Positions 35,482-45,524 of a stretch of 64,000 nucleotides of DNA are shown one piece after another. Every line of letters begins with the position of its first letter. Positions within the stretch are counted from its first letter, which is position 1. The position numbers and the translations under genes are program-made. Under the pieces are notes generated by a model. It was not told the DNA's origin. It searched no databases and was given only the letters and a program-made list of their open reading frames with translations. The DNA comes from Pseudoalteromonas rubra (GTDB lineage Bacteria > Pseudomonadota > Gammaproteobacteria > Enterobacterales > Alteromonadaceae): positions 91,027-155,026 of the forward strand of contig NZ_PNCJ01000055.1 in the NCBI RefSeq assembly GCF_005887115.1, given 5' to 3'.

Positions 35482-36336
35482 TTAATTGTGGAGCCCTGAC
35501 ATCGACAAAATCTCACGCTGTGCAGACAGGCGCAGTTCAACATCGCACTGACCGGGTAAAGTCTGGAGACCCCATTGAGTCAGGCGCTGAAAAAACTGCA
35601 CAAATTGCGTAATCTCTTGCTTTGACATACGACGTGACTGCGTGCCGGACAAGCGCAGCTTTTGTTCTTGTTCCAGGCGCCAGCGGGCAACATGCGAAAA
35701 GTCCCCGGCATTGAGAAATATGAGTTTATCAAGTTGTGCAAACAACGGCTGATAATCGGCTTTGAGAAAGTCGTTCACTGAATGGCGGTAGCTGCCATCA
35801 GGATCCTGTTCCTGCTCCAATAGATTAATCGGGCAAGTCAGGCTTTGTGCCGGCTGCTCTTTTACGCCAAGACACCAGCCTTCAAAAATCAGCACGTCCA
35901 GGCTATTGCAGTGTTGCCAGTACGCAGACGAAAATGGCTCGTCCATAGATTTATCAAACCGGGGCAATGTCAAAGACTGTTGCGCCCGAAACCGCGCTAG
36001 CACCTCAGCTGCCAAGGCGGTGTCGTGAGTCCCCGGTACACCCCGAGTTTGAAACAGCGGGTGCATAGCATCGGCGCGTTTTGCCCGCTCGGCCCGGCTC
36101 AGATAGAAGTCGTCCAGTGACACACATTCAACGCGTAACCCCTGTTGAACAAGCGCAGCTTTTAAGTAGCCAGCGAGTGTCGATTTGCCGCTACCTTGTG
36201 AGCCGCTGATACCCAGGCACAAAGGTGAATTTTGCTTGGCTTGCTCTGCCAGCCACTTTGAAACGGGGCCAAGCAACTGAACATACTGCGGTTCAAGCTT
36301 GTGTGACTCACAAAACTGGCGTTGCCAGGGCTCCAT
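35482..36336 (-). CDS. P-loop kinase of the D-glycerate 3-kinase / YggC type
   Basis: A 284-residue kinase with the P-loop GISGSQGSGKSTLA (about 43-56), then VSLDDFYLSRAER and HPLFQTRGVPGTHD, the typical substrate-site segments, and FEGWCLGV later. Known: plant GLYK and related proteins phosphorylate D-glycerate; bacterial members are less studied. A GTG lies one codon before the ATG used here. It is 28 bases after the response regulator stop, so it may be read through from that operon. Confidence 0.82.
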   Translation of the reverse strand: MEPWQRQFCESHKLEPQYVQLLGPVSKWLAEQAKQNSPLCLGISGSQGSGKSTLAGYLKAALVQQGLRVECVSLDDFYLSRAERAKRADAMHPLFQTRGVPGTHDTALAAEVLARFRAQQSLTLPRFDKSMDEPFSSAYWQHCNSLDVLIFEGWCLGVKEQPAQSLTCPINLLEQEQDPDGSYRHSVNDFLKADYQPLFAQLDKLIFLNAGDFSHVARWRLEQEQKLRLSGTQSRRMSKQEITQFVQFFQRLTQWGLQTLPGQCDVELRLSAQREILSMSGLHN

Positions 36337-36364
36337 CACGAGAGACTCTTCTATACCTGTCGGG

Positions 36365-37033
36365 CTAGGTGTTCAGCTCATACTTATAGCCAGCCCCATA
36401 TATGGAGTGAATAAATTCGCTATCCGGAGAAAGCTGGGAAAGCTTCTTACGGATCTTTTTAATATGGCTGTCAATCGTACGATCGCTGACAATCCGGTCA
36501 TCATCATAGATACAGTCCATCAGCCTGGAACGATTGTAAATCCGCCCGGGATGTGCGACTAAGGTTTTCAGTAAAACAAACTCCACCTGAGTTAGCTCAA
36601 CAGAGCTGTTCTGATAAGTGACAAAGAGCGTATTTTCATCCAGCGCAAGTTGCTCTGTCTGCACAGGATTTGCCCCTACTCGACGCAAAATTGCTTTAAC
36701 GCGAGCCACCACTTCACGTGGGCTGTAAGGTTTGCAAACATAATCGTCTGCGCCCACCTCAAGTCCAAGTAACCGATCAATTTCTTCCACCTTAGCGGTA
36801 GTCATGATGATGGGCACCATAGAGTGTCGCCTTACCTCACGGCAAATCACGATACCATCAACATTAGGCAGCATAAGGTCAAGTAAAATGATGTCTGGTT
36901 TAAAAGTGTCAACGGCGCTCAGAGCCTGGGCACCATCATGAACCATATGCAACTCATAGCCTGCCTGAGTGACATACTTACCTAAAATGGTTGCAAGCTT
37001 TTTCTCGTCTTCAATGATTAGTACTTTTTGCAT
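36365..37033 (-). CDS. OmpR-family response regulator
   Basis: A 222-residue regulator: receiver domain with IEDE, phospho-acceptor D52 in LLDLMLP, T in MTTAK and K in CKPYSP; and a winged-helix DNA-binding domain (from about 128) with LTQVEFVLLKTLVAHPG and YDDDRIVSDRTIDSHIKKIRKKL. It resembles BaeR-type regulators. It follows its sensor kinase after a 73-base gap. Confidence 0.93.
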   Translation of the reverse strand: MQKVLIIEDEKKLATILGKYVTQAGYELHMVHDGAQALSAVDTFKPDIILLDLMLPNVDGIVICREVRRHSMVPIIMTTAKVEEIDRLLGLEVGADDYVCKPYSPREVVARVKAILRRVGANPVQTEQLALDENTLFVTYQNSSVELTQVEFVLLKTLVAHPGRIYNRSRLMDCIYDDDRIVSDRTIDSHIKKIRKKLSQLSPDSEFIHSIYGAGYKYELNT

Positions 37034-37106
37034 TTTCAGCGTTCACTTTCACCTTGGGTCTTCTACTCCCCAAAATTAAGTGAAATGGCTTGAATTTACA
37101 ACCCTT

Positions 37107-38720
37107 TTAGGAAAAGCGCATCACCACAGCCAGACCACCAAGTCCACTTTGTTGCGCCGAGATTGTGCCGTTGTGAGCCTGAACTATACTAGTACAAATC
37201 GCCAGTCCAAGCCCTGAACCACCTGAAACACGATCTCTTGCCTGTTTGACGCGGTAGAGGCGACCAAAGAGTTTATCTAACAACTCAGGCTCCACTCCGG
37301 GTGAGCTGTCCTGCCAGACAATCTCGGTTTGCTCTCCCAGCTTTTTAATCGTCACCCGGATTTTCCCGGGGCTGTATTCCGTTGAATCGGTGTAACGCAA
37401 TGTGTTTTGCATCAGATTACTAAATAACTGAGTCATGCGCCTGTCATCACATTCCATCAACAAAGATTTATCTCCGTCCAGCTGCCACTCAAAGTGCTGA
37501 TTTGTCAATTGAGCCTGATGATTACCGAATGTCTGTTCAACGATATCGCCCAAACAATGTGGTGACATCTGATAGCTCAAAGATCCTCTGTCAGACATTG
37601 ATAACTGATGCAAATCATCAACCAACTGAGTCAAGCGACTGATCTCTTCATGCAAAGATTGAAGTTGATCAGGGTTGGTTTCAATGACCCCATCAATCAT
37701 CCCCTCCAGCTCAGCTTTAAACACAGCAATGGGTGTGCGAAGCTCGTGAGAAATGTCGGCTATCCACTGCTGTCTTGCCTGCTGGTTTTCCCGCAAGGTT
37801 TCTGACAGGGTGTTTAAATCCCGAGCCAGCATACCCAACTCGTCGTTGCTATCCGTGCTCAGGTTACTCTGATAGTCTCCTCTTGCCAGGCTCTGCGCCG
37901 CCCGACGTAGCGCCAGTACAGGCGCAACCAGAAAGTGACTGAATGGTATCGCCAGTAAGCTCGATGCGATCAGGGCTACAATGGCGATATACATAAACCA
38001 ATTTTTTTGTCGCTCGGCAAATAAACTGTCAAAACGGTTACTCATAACCAGGCCATCTTCAAGACCAACGTACCCCAGTAAGGGCGACGCCGGAGAATCG
38101 GACTGGTGAACAGGCTCCCACAAGGTTGTTCTGGTTGTCGTCAGTGAACCAATTACCTGCTCGCCGGCTGCGTTTTTATACACTAAACGACCACTTCCAT
38201 TGTCTCCATACCCTCTGGGAGGCGGCCTGCGTTTTTTTGGCGGGTATGCACCTCGCTCTCCTTTGGGTGGGCGCTCAGCACCGGGCTGTGGACGTCTGTC
38301 AGATTGATACTGTGACTGAAAGCCCTGCTCGTTAACTTCCCCCCGTCCCCGACGTTCACCGCCTGGGCTCCCATCTGCGTATTCCGGTCGCCTGCGAGGC
38401 CGCTGCATAGAAGGACTGTCGTAACTGTCATAAGAGGGATGAGCACCGGCCGATTTCGTGGTAACAGGATTCCCGCGCACTTCCTGCACCAGTTGATGCC
38501 AGGCCGGATGACGGTGAAACACCCACTCCTCACCATAACGGTCGTAATTTTCGCGAATAGTCGGCATCAACGCTACCAACCTGGCGCGGCTGTTTTGCTG
38601 AATATAGTCACGAAAACTCTTTTCAAAAGCAGCCTGGTTAGCAAAGTAAATAGCCATGATCAATACGGTGTTGACCAACAGCAAAATAGCCAGCAGCTTG
38701 TGCCGTATTGTCAATTTCAT
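37107..38720 (-). CDS. BaeS-like sensor histidine kinase with Arg/Pro-rich sensor insert
   Basis: A 537-residue kinase with two membrane helices (about 9-27 and 235-255), HAMP (about 257-310), HisKA with H325 in DISHELRTP, and HATPase (N box near FSNLMQNTLRYT, GGSGLGLAI at the end). The periplasmic part holds an unusual low-complexity segment rich in Arg, Pro and Gly (about residues 87-177, e.g. RPRRRPEY, PPKKRRPPPRG). The ATG at 38720 is preceded by AGGAGT; an upstream start is less likely. It is upstream of and co-directional with its regulator. Confidence 0.9.
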   Translation of the reverse strand: MKLTIRHKLLAILLLVNTVLIMAIYFANQAAFEKSFRDYIQQNSRARLVALMPTIRENYDRYGEEWVFHRHPAWHQLVQEVRGNPVTTKSAGAHPSYDSYDSPSMQRPRRRPEYADGSPGGERRGRGEVNEQGFQSQYQSDRRPQPGAERPPKGERGAYPPKKRRPPPRGYGDNGSGRLVYKNAAGEQVIGSLTTTRTTLWEPVHQSDSPASPLLGYVGLEDGLVMSNRFDSLFAERQKNWFMYIAIVALIASSLLAIPFSHFLVAPVLALRRAAQSLARGDYQSNLSTDSNDELGMLARDLNTLSETLRENQQARQQWIADISHELRTPIAVFKAELEGMIDGVIETNPDQLQSLHEEISRLTQLVDDLHQLSMSDRGSLSYQMSPHCLGDIVEQTFGNHQAQLTNQHFEWQLDGDKSLLMECDDRRMTQLFSNLMQNTLRYTDSTEYSPGKIRVTIKKLGEQTEIVWQDSSPGVEPELLDKLFGRLYRVKQARDRVSGGSGLGLAICTSIVQAHNGTISAQQSGLGGLAVVMRFS

Positions 38721-38911
38721 GGTGCAGTTACTCCTGTGAGCAAAATTCAAAACTTGTAAGACCAGATGCTAATCAGTATGTAAGGTCAATGTGCAAATAG
38801 TGTGGAAGTGGTGGCAAAATTTACCAAAGCAGGGACACGTTGGGACAGCTGCTTTATATGGACAGCCCATCACATGTCGCATGGGCCGGTTTTTGAACTG
38901 AATTAAGCTGA

Positions 38912-39205
38912 CTAATTAAACTGCACAATCTCAAGGCCAAGTATATATCCTTCCCCTTCGGTATTGCTGCCGCAGCGAATGACTTTTACATGGGCATTGA
39001 GAGGAGGAATCGAGCCACCGTGACTATCAATAAATACATCTAACATTTCGTTGATTTCAATCGGCTCCTCTACAATGATCGACAAACCTGTGGCACTCAA
39101 GTCATGACAAGTGCCTTGCAGTTTATGACCCGTGGACAAGACCGTTAATTGTGCCTGGGTATCGACCATCATGCGCATAAAGCGCCGTTTATCCTCATGT
39201 ATCAT
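38912..39205 (-). CDS. PilZ-domain c-di-GMP-binding protein
   Basis: A 97-residue single PilZ domain. Unlike pilZ at 32 kb it keeps the c-di-GMP motifs: KRRFMRM (RxxxR) and DLSATGLSI (D/NxSxxG). It may act as an effector of c-di-GMP levels set by enzymes such as the EAL protein at 18-20 kb. The ATG at 39205 has GGAG upstream. It follows the receiver protein gene at 39248-39625. Confidence 0.87.
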   Translation of the reverse strand: MIHEDKRRFMRMMVDTQAQLTVLSTGHKLQGTCHDLSATGLSIIVEEPIEINEMLDVFIDSHGGSIPPLNAHVKVIRCGSNTEGEGYILGLEIVQFN

Positions 39206-39247
39206 GTCGTGCTCCACTCATTATTATCATTGCTTGCCTGCAAAAAA

Positions 39248-39625
39248 TTACCTGGGAATAATTTGCACCATATTTTTTATTTTTTCCGACAAGGATTGCA
39301 TTGAAAAGGGTTTAACCACATAAGCATCACAGCCCGCATCAAAACCAGCCTGCTTTTCCTGCTCCGACTCCAGGCCCGATACCATAAGCACCGGAATATC
39401 TCTCGTTTCGGGCGTATTTTTCAGCATTCGACACGTATCGTAGCCATCCAGCCCTGGCATGCAAACGTCGAGCAATATCACATCTGGTGGATCAGCAATT
39501 GCATTAGACAGACAGCTCTTGCCTGACTCAGCATAGCTAAATTTAAATGCGTCCGACAAGGCCATAGAGAGCATCTCAAAATTGAAATACTCATCGTCAA
39601 CCACTAACACATGCGGCGTTTTCAT
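39248..39625 (-). CDS. Single-domain response regulator
   Basis: A 125-residue CheY-like receiver: VVDDE near the start, D53 in LLDVCMPGLDG, a Ser in MVSGLE, and K in VVKPFS. No output domain is present. Start at 39625 is supported by GGGGAG just upstream; an earlier ATG would add 17 residues. It sits beside the PilZ-domain gene in the same direction, so the two may form a small signalling unit. Confidence 0.87.
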   Translation of the reverse strand: MKTPHVLVVDDEYFNFEMLSMALSDAFKFSYAESGKSCLSNAIADPPDVILLDVCMPGLDGYDTCRMLKNTPETRDIPVLMVSGLESEQEKQAGFDAGCDAYVVKPFSMQSLSEKIKNMVQIIPR

Positions 39626-39733
39626 CCTGCTCCCCTGTGTGGACATAGTCAATGCCGCTTCCTTTTCACAATCCAAAAATAGTTTCCTCTTAATAAGGTA
39701 ATTGCCTCAATGCAAATTGCAAGTCAAAACACA

Positions 39734-42700
39734 CTATTCGATCTCATTTAGCGCATTAGTGATCCGCTTCGCTGAAATCGGGTAAGGCGTACCCAGTGTT
39801 TGAGCAAATAAAGACACCCGAAGTTCCTGCTGCATCCAAAAAACTTCATCGAGGGCCTCTGACATTGGCAACCCTTTTGGCTGTTTATTGCACTTATCTG
39901 CGTATGCAGCAGCCACTTTCTCGAGTTCCAGCACACATAAACGATCACGATTTGGATCAACCGGCAACTTCTCAAGACGCTTTTCAATGGCTTTCATGTA
40001 GCGCAACAGATCAGATAACTTGTGTGCACCATGCTGGCTGACAAACCCTTTGAAGACCAAGCTCTCTAACTGAGATTTTATGTCTCCGTGGGCAGTTATC
40101 ATGGTTAGGTCAACGCGACCTTTCATACGTTTGTTCACACTATGTACAATGCTAAGTACTTGTTCAACAGCTGAGGCAATTTCAACAACTTTATCTCCTA
40201 ACTCAGCTCGGACATGCTCTTTGGCTTTTTCAAAATCCTGTTCAGAGCGGATCGCGGTATAGTCACCTAACAAAGCATCAACCCCTGCTGCCGTACAATC
40301 GTCAATCAGGTCATTAATCTTACCAAACGGATTAAAGTACAGTCCCAGCTTTGCTTTATTCGGCAGGTGCTGTTGTAAATATTTCACCGGTGAGGGCACG
40401 TTCAGCATCACCAGTCGACGCAGACCGAGGCGATGGGCCTGTTGTGCCTTGAGCGGATGATCAAATAAACTGATTGAGGTGCTTTGCTTGTTGTCTACCA
40501 GCGCCGGGAAAGCTTTGATCTCATAGCCGCCCTGCTTTTTGGTGTATTCCTCAGGCAGGTCACCAAACGACCACTGCATCAGCCCTTCCTGCTCTATGCC
40601 CTCTTCGGCCACTTTTGACAGCGTTTGCGTGACCTTACCTTGTAATTTGGCTTTAAGTACATCCAGATCATAGCCATGCGCAATCACCTTATTGTGTTCA
40701 TCCAGTACCTGAAACTGCATCTTTAAGTGCGATTCCAGTGCCCCGAGATCGAACGCCTCAGCATCAACTTTAACGCCCGTCATACGTAATAAGCGATTGG
40801 CCAGTGCTTCAAGAAAGCCGCCCTGCATCGGCTCTATGGCAGCGAGTACCGCATCGGCATAGTTGGGCGCCGGGACAAAGTTGCGTCGCAGACTTTTTGG
40901 CAGACTCTTGATCAAAGAACAAATCAGTTCATGACGCAATGCCGGAATATGCCAGTCAAATCCCTCATTCGCCACCTGGTTAAGCAGTGGTAATGGGATG
41001 TTCACCGTCACGCCGTCAACGGGCTGACCTGGCTCAAAATGATAGCTCAATGGCAACATCAGATTGCCCTGCTGCCACACGTCTGGATAATCCAGCGCCG
41101 TAATGTGTGACGCTTCGTGCTGCATCAGGGCGTCTCTGTCCATATGCAAAAAGCGTTTGTCGGTTTTTTTCTTCTCTTTCCACCAGTGATTGAACGCAGC
41201 CCGGTTATTGACATCGGCCGGGATACGCTGCTCGTAAAACGCCTGCATCATATGCTCATCGACCAGAATATCCCGGCGACGCGCTTTGTTTTCCAGATCC
41301 TGAATATCGTCAATCAGGGCCTGATTGTGCTTTAAAAAGGCCTCGTTTTGCCCTAACTGCTGAGCTATCAGTGCTTCTTTTATAAAGAGTTCACGACACA
41401 GGGCTGGTTCAATCTGACTGTAAACCGTACGCTTTTTGCCAACAATGATCAGGCCGTACAGGGTTTGCTGTTCAAAGGCGATGACACAGCCCTGCTTCTT
41501 TTCCCAGTGTGGTTCACTGTAACTACGCTTAACCAGGTGCTCCGCCAACGGGGCAACCCAGTTAACATCTATCCTGGCATTAATTCGGGCGTAGAGCTTA
41601 CTGGTTTCTACCAGTTCAGCCGCCATCACCCACTTAGGGCTTTTCTTAAACAGGCCAGAGCCAGGGAAAATATGGAACTGACTGTTGCGCGCCCCTTTAT
41701 AGAACTTTTTCTCGTCTTTTTGACCTATGTGGCTCAGCATCCCGCTGAGCAGCGCCTGGTGAATGGCTTCGAAGCTGGCATCATTGCCTGAGGCTTTGAG
41801 GCCCATTTCCGTGCACACTGTGGTGAGCTGATAAACAATATCCTGCCACTCTCTGACCCGCATGTAGGCTAAAAAGTCTTTCTGGCATTGCTTTCTGAAC
41901 TGGCTGCGACTGAGCGCTTCCTGCTGCTCCTCCAGATACTGCCAGAGGTTCAAAAACGCCATAAAATCCGAGTCCGGATCTTCAAACCGACCATGCTTTT
42001 CATCCGCAGCACCGCGTTTTTCCTGCGGTCTTTCTCTGGGGTCCTGAATCGACAGTGCCGCTGCGATAATGATCACCTCACGCAATGCACCCACAGGGGC
42101 TGATGCCAGTACCATACGGGCCAGGCGCGGATCTATCGGTAAGCGGCTGAGCTTGCGCCCGGTCTGGGTCAGCGTGGTTTGCTCACGTCTGCCGGCAGGT
42201 TTAACGGCACCCAACTCCTCAAGCAGGGTGACACCATCTGTGATATTGCGGTTATCGGGTGCTTGCACAAACGGAAACCGCTTGATGTCGCCCAGGCCCA
42301 GCGCCAGCATTTGCAAAATAACCGATGCCAGGTTGGTGCGCAGAATTTCCGGATCGGTAAATTCAGGTCGGCCAAGGAAATCTTCTTCTGAGTACAACCG
42401 GATACAGATACCCGCAGCAACCCGGCCACAGCGACCCATACGCTGATTGGCACTGGCCTGAGAAACGGCCTCAATCGGCAATCGCTGAACCTTAGTACGA
42501 GCACTGTAGCGGCTGATCCGCGCCGTGCCCGGGTCGATAACATAGCGGATCCCAGGTACCGTCAGTGAGGTTTCGGCCACGTTGGTTGACAGTACAATAC
42601 GACGATGACTGTGGGCGGCAAAAATGCGATTTTGCTCGGCATTCGACAAACGGGCATACAAAGGCAAAATCTCAACGCCTTTGAGGTTGCGCTTACTCAG

Positions 42701-43618
42701 CGCATCTGCCGTATCGCGAATTTCCCGTTCGCCATTCATAAAGATCAGGATGTCTCCGGGGCCTTCTGCACACAGTTCGTCTACGGCATCGAAAATCCCC
42801 TGTAACTGGTCATTTTCGGCTTCGCTTTCATCACCACTGGCATCTATAACAGGTCGATAGCGCACTTCCACCGGATAGGTACGGCCCGATACTTCAATGA
42901 TGGGCGCGTTATTAAAGTGCCTGGAAAAACGCTCCGGATCGATTGTCGCTGAGGTAATGATCACTTTGAGATCTGGGCGCTTCGGGAGCAGGTTTTTCAG
43001 ATAGCCAAGAATAAAGTCGATATTCAGGCTGCGCTCGTGGGCTTCATCTATGATGATAGTATCGTACTGGTTCAGGTATCTGTCTTGCTGGATCTCTGCC
43101 AGCAAAATACCGTCGGTCATCAGCTTGATATAACTTTTGTTAGACACCTGATCACTGAAGCGGATCTTAAATCCCACTTCCTGACCAAGCTCACAGTTGA
43201 GCTCTTCGGCAATCCGGTTTGACACACTTCGTGCAGCAAGACGTCGCGGCTGAGTGTGACCAATATAGCCATCAACACCTCGGCCCAGTTCCAGACAGAT
43301 TTTAGGTAGCTGGGTGGTTTTACCTGAACCGGTTTCACCCGCAACTATCACCACCTGGTTCTCGGCAATGGCTTTTTTAATGTCGTCTTTTTTCTGGCTA
43401 ACCGGCAGCGACTCGGGATATTGCACCGTCGGCAATTCAGCCAGACGCTTCACTCTGAGCGTTTTACTGTGCTCTATATCACGCGTTATCTGAGTAAGTA
43501 CCTTTTGTTGTTTCGCTTCGTCTTTTATTTTTTTGACGCCCTGAAGACGTTTTTTAAAGAGAAACTGATCCTTTTTGAGGCAATCCGCTATGTTCGAATA
43601 CAACGACTGCAAATCCAC
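39734..43618 (-). CDS. hrpA: ATP-dependent RNA helicase HrpA
   Basis: A 1294-residue DEAH-box helicase. Motifs: AGETGSGKTTQLPK, HTQPRRLAARS, DEAHERSLN, SATID and QRMGRCGRVAAG, followed by the HA2/OB segments and a long C-terminal region, as in E. coli HrpA. Known: HrpA rescues stalled ribosomes and acts on mRNA. The GTG at 43618 gives the N-terminus that aligns with E. coli HrpA (FKKRLQGVKKIKD); the upstream ATG would add 21 residues. Confidence 0.94.
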   Translation of the reverse strand: MDLQSLYSNIADCLKKDQFLFKKRLQGVKKIKDEAKQQKVLTQITRDIEHSKTLRVKRLAELPTVQYPESLPVSQKKDDIKKAIAENQVVIVAGETGSGKTTQLPKICLELGRGVDGYIGHTQPRRLAARSVSNRIAEELNCELGQEVGFKIRFSDQVSNKSYIKLMTDGILLAEIQQDRYLNQYDTIIIDEAHERSLNIDFILGYLKNLLPKRPDLKVIITSATIDPERFSRHFNNAPIIEVSGRTYPVEVRYRPVIDASGDESEAENDQLQGIFDAVDELCAEGPGDILIFMNGEREIRDTADALSKRNLKGVEILPLYARLSNAEQNRIFAAHSHRRIVLSTNVAETSLTVPGIRYVIDPGTARISRYSARTKVQRLPIEAVSQASANQRMGRCGRVAAGICIRLYSEEDFLGRPEFTDPEILRTNLASVILQMLALGLGDIKRFPFVQAPDNRNITDGVTLLEELGAVKPAGRREQTTLTQTGRKLSRLPIDPRLARMVLASAPVGALREVIIIAAALSIQDPRERPQEKRGAADEKHGRFEDPDSDFMAFLNLWQYLEEQQEALSRSQFRKQCQKDFLAYMRVREWQDIVYQLTTVCTEMGLKASGNDASFEAIHQALLSGMLSHIGQKDEKKFYKGARNSQFHIFPGSGLFKKSPKWVMAAELVETSKLYARINARIDVNWVAPLAEHLVKRSYSEPHWEKKQGCVIAFEQQTLYGLIIVGKKRTVYSQIEPALCRELFIKEALIAQQLGQNEAFLKHNQALIDDIQDLENKARRRDILVDEHMMQAFYEQRIPADVNNRAAFNHWWKEKKKTDKRFLHMDRDALMQHEASHITALDYPDVWQQGNLMLPLSYHFEPGQPVDGVTVNIPLPLLNQVANEGFDWHIPALRHELICSLIKSLPKSLRRNFVPAPNYADAVLAAIEPMQGGFLEALANRLLRMTGVKVDAEAFDLGALESHLKMQFQVLDEHNKVIAHGYDLDVLKAKLQGKVTQTLSKVAEEGIEQEGLMQWSFGDLPEEYTKKQGGYEIKAFPALVDNKQSTSISLFDHPLKAQQAHRLGLRRLVMLNVPSPVKYLQQHLPNKAKLGLYFNPFGKINDLIDDCTAAGVDALLGDYTAIRSEQDFEKAKEHVRAELGDKVVEIASAVEQVLSIVHSVNKRMKGRVDLTMITAHGDIKSQLESLVFKGFVSQHGAHKLSDLLRYMKAIEKRLEKLPVDPNRDRLCVLELEKVAAAYADKCNKQPKGLPMSEALDEVFWMQQELRVSLFAQTLGTPYPISAKRITNALNEIE

Positions 43619-43810
43619 TACACGACACCTTGTTACTGAGAAAATCGTCGCGTAGTCTAACAAAAAGCACGCAGCCAGCACAGTCCCTTTGACAAGGACT
43701 GATACCTTAAAGATGTAGTTGAATAGCTACCACACAGAATGGTGCCAAATAGCGCTGACACCACATTACTCAGGCACCAAAGCCTGTCTTCAGGAAACTC
43801 GCGTCACAAC

Positions 43811-44239
43811 TCAGACAAAACGATGCCCCGACTCATAGGTATCATGAAGGTGTTTATCAATAGCATACAGTACATGGGTACGACTTATCACCCCAACCAG
43901 CCGACAATCAGTGTCGCACACGGGATAAATTTTTGGCTTATCAGCGGTCATTCTGTCAGCCAGCTTTAGGATGCTATCGTCCGGGCTGACACACAAAGGT
44001 TCAGCATTCATCACATCGGCCACTATGCTATGAGATTCGTTCTGATAAGTAGCTTCAAGCATAGTTCGGATACAATCCTGCTCTGATAAAAAGCCCACTA
44101 CGCGTTGCATGTCGTCGATCACGGGACCTCCGGCCTGACCACTTTGCAGTAGTTTTTCCACGGCCGACTCGATGCGCATGTCCGCTTTAAAGGTTACCGG
44201 ACGATGATTAAGATAGTCTGCTACTTTTACAGATTGCAT
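43811..44239 (-). CDS. CBS-domain pair protein
   Basis: A 142-residue protein made of two CBS domains (about 7-60 and 78-132), with PVTFKADMRIESAVEKLL and the GVISRTHVLYAID end typical of the fold. Known: CBS pairs bind adenosyl nucleotides and regulate partner proteins. No partner is fused or adjacent. Single-gene unit. Confidence 0.9.
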   Translation of the reverse strand: MQSVKVADYLNHRPVTFKADMRIESAVEKLLQSGQAGGPVIDDMQRVVGFLSEQDCIRTMLEATYQNESHSIVADVMNAEPLCVSPDDSILKLADRMTADKPKIYPVCDTDCRLVGVISRTHVLYAIDKHLHDTYESGHRFV

Positions 44240-44336
44240 ATTTCATTCCCCTAAGAAAACACCAGCTTCATATTAAATAGTAGCTGGCGTTACAAAAATT
44301 GCCTAAATTTGCAGACGTTAAGCAGACTGATTAGGG

Positions 44337-45401
44337 TTAATCTGTTGCTTTGAAAATACCCACGTAAGTAGGTTGAGTGTTGGATTTGCTGGCACGATAC
44401 ATGCCTTTAGTATTAAACGGCATGCTTATATTGCCCTGAGCGTCTAAAATGATCACCCCACCGGTTCCACCAGCTTCAAACATAGGACCAAAAATCACCT
44501 CCTGCCCGGCTTGTACCACGGATTTGTCCTGATACTGCACCCGTGCACAGATATCAGCGGCAACGTGATAGCGAATAAAGTACTCACCATGGCCCGTGGC
44601 TGACACCGCACAAGAATCATTGTCTGCAAAGGTGCCAGCGCCAATAATAGGAGAGTCGCCAATGCGACCAAATCGTTTTGCCGTCATACCACCGGTCGAC
44701 GTACCAGCTGCAAGATTGCCATTTTTATCGAGTGCAACGGCCCCCACAGTGCCCATTTTAAACTGCAGCGGTAACTGTTCATGCTTCGCCTGATAATCTT
44801 TGGTGCCCTGCTCTGCCCGGTCCAGCTTTTTTCGTGCTTTTTGCCAGGCCTCATAGCGATGAGGTGTATCAAAATAAGCATTGTCTACGAACGGCATGCC
44901 TTCACGCATAGCAAATTCCTCGGCGCCTTCACCACTGAGCATCACATGCACTGACTTGTCCATAACAGCTCTGGCTAGCTCAATGGGGTTTTTTACGTGT
45001 TTCACACCGGCAACCGCACCGGCCCGACGATCCCGTCCATCCATGATCGACGCGTCCAACTCATGAGCCCCTTCATAGGTATACACAGCTCCTTTACCAG
45101 CATTAAAAAACGGAGAGTTTTCCAGTACTTTAATTGCGGCAGTAATTGCATCCAGACTCTCACCACCTTGTTCCAAGACCTTGTAACCTTGCTCAACAGC
45201 CAACTTCAGCGCCTGTCTGTAGGCCTTTTCCTGTTCAGGCGTAAAGCGCGATTTTTCAATCGTACCGGCGCCGCCATGAATTGCAATGGCAATGGGTGTC
45301 TCAGGTTTGGCTTCAGGTTTGGCTTCAGGTTTGGCTGCAAAAGCGGGATGTGCCACGCTCAGAGCGGTGACTAAGAATGAGGTGATTAGTATAGGGCGCA
45401 T
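44337..45401 (-). CDS. Secreted isoaspartyl peptidase/L-asparaginase (Ntn hydrolase)
   Basis: A 354-residue type 2 asparaginase/isoaspartyl peptidase precursor. A signal peptide (AFAA) is followed by a short KPEAKPEAKPE repeat, then IAIHGGAGTI. Autocleavage is expected before T218 in KMGTVGAVA, giving alpha and beta subunits; the substrate loop is seen in STGGMTAKRFGRIGDS. It hydrolyses beta-aspartyl dipeptides and asparagine, here in the periplasm. It is separate from the SapC cluster, which ends at its own terminator. Confidence 0.92.
   Translation of the reverse strand: MRPILITSFLVTALSVAHPAFAAKPEAKPEAKPETPIAIAIHGGAGTIEKSRFTPEQEKAYRQALKLAVEQGYKVLEQGGESLDAITAAIKVLENSPFFNAGKGAVYTYEGAHELDASIMDGRDRRAGAVAGVKHVKNPIELARAVMDKSVHVMLSGEGAEEFAMREGMPFVDNAYFDTPHRYEAWQKARKKLDRAEQGTKDYQAKHEQLPLQFKMGTVGAVALDKNGNLAAGTSTGGMTAKRFGRIGDSPIIGAGTFADNDSCAVSATGHGEYFIRYHVAADICARVQYQDKSVVQAGQEVIFGPMFEAGGTGGVIILDAQGNISMPFNTKGMYRASKSNTQPTYVGIFKATD
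45301..45336 (-). repeat. Three 12-bp tandem repeats in the peptidase gene
   Basis: TCAGGTTTGGCT occurs three times in a row and encodes the KPEA repeat after the signal peptide. It keeps frame, so copy-number change would alter only the linker length. Confidence 0.9.
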
Positions 45402-45471
45402 GTTGAGTTCCTGTTGTTCTTCTATTATGGAACTAAGGTGCCGGATTTGAACTGTTGATACAAAAAAAAGC

Positions 45472-45500
45472 GATAAAAAAAGCGCCCATAAGGCGCTTTC
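45472..45500 (-). terminator. Terminator after the sapC-family gene
   Basis: Read on the minus strand: AGCGCC, loop TTATG, GGCGCT, then a seven-T run. It ends the TonB receptor/halogenase/SapC unit. Confidence 0.85.
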
Positions 45501-45524
45501 TTATCAACTATTGTCGCTAATGAC

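Noticed and set aside
38869..38915. Hairpin near the end of the PilZ-domain gene as its terminator
   Set aside because: The T run lies on the wrong side for a minus-strand gene.
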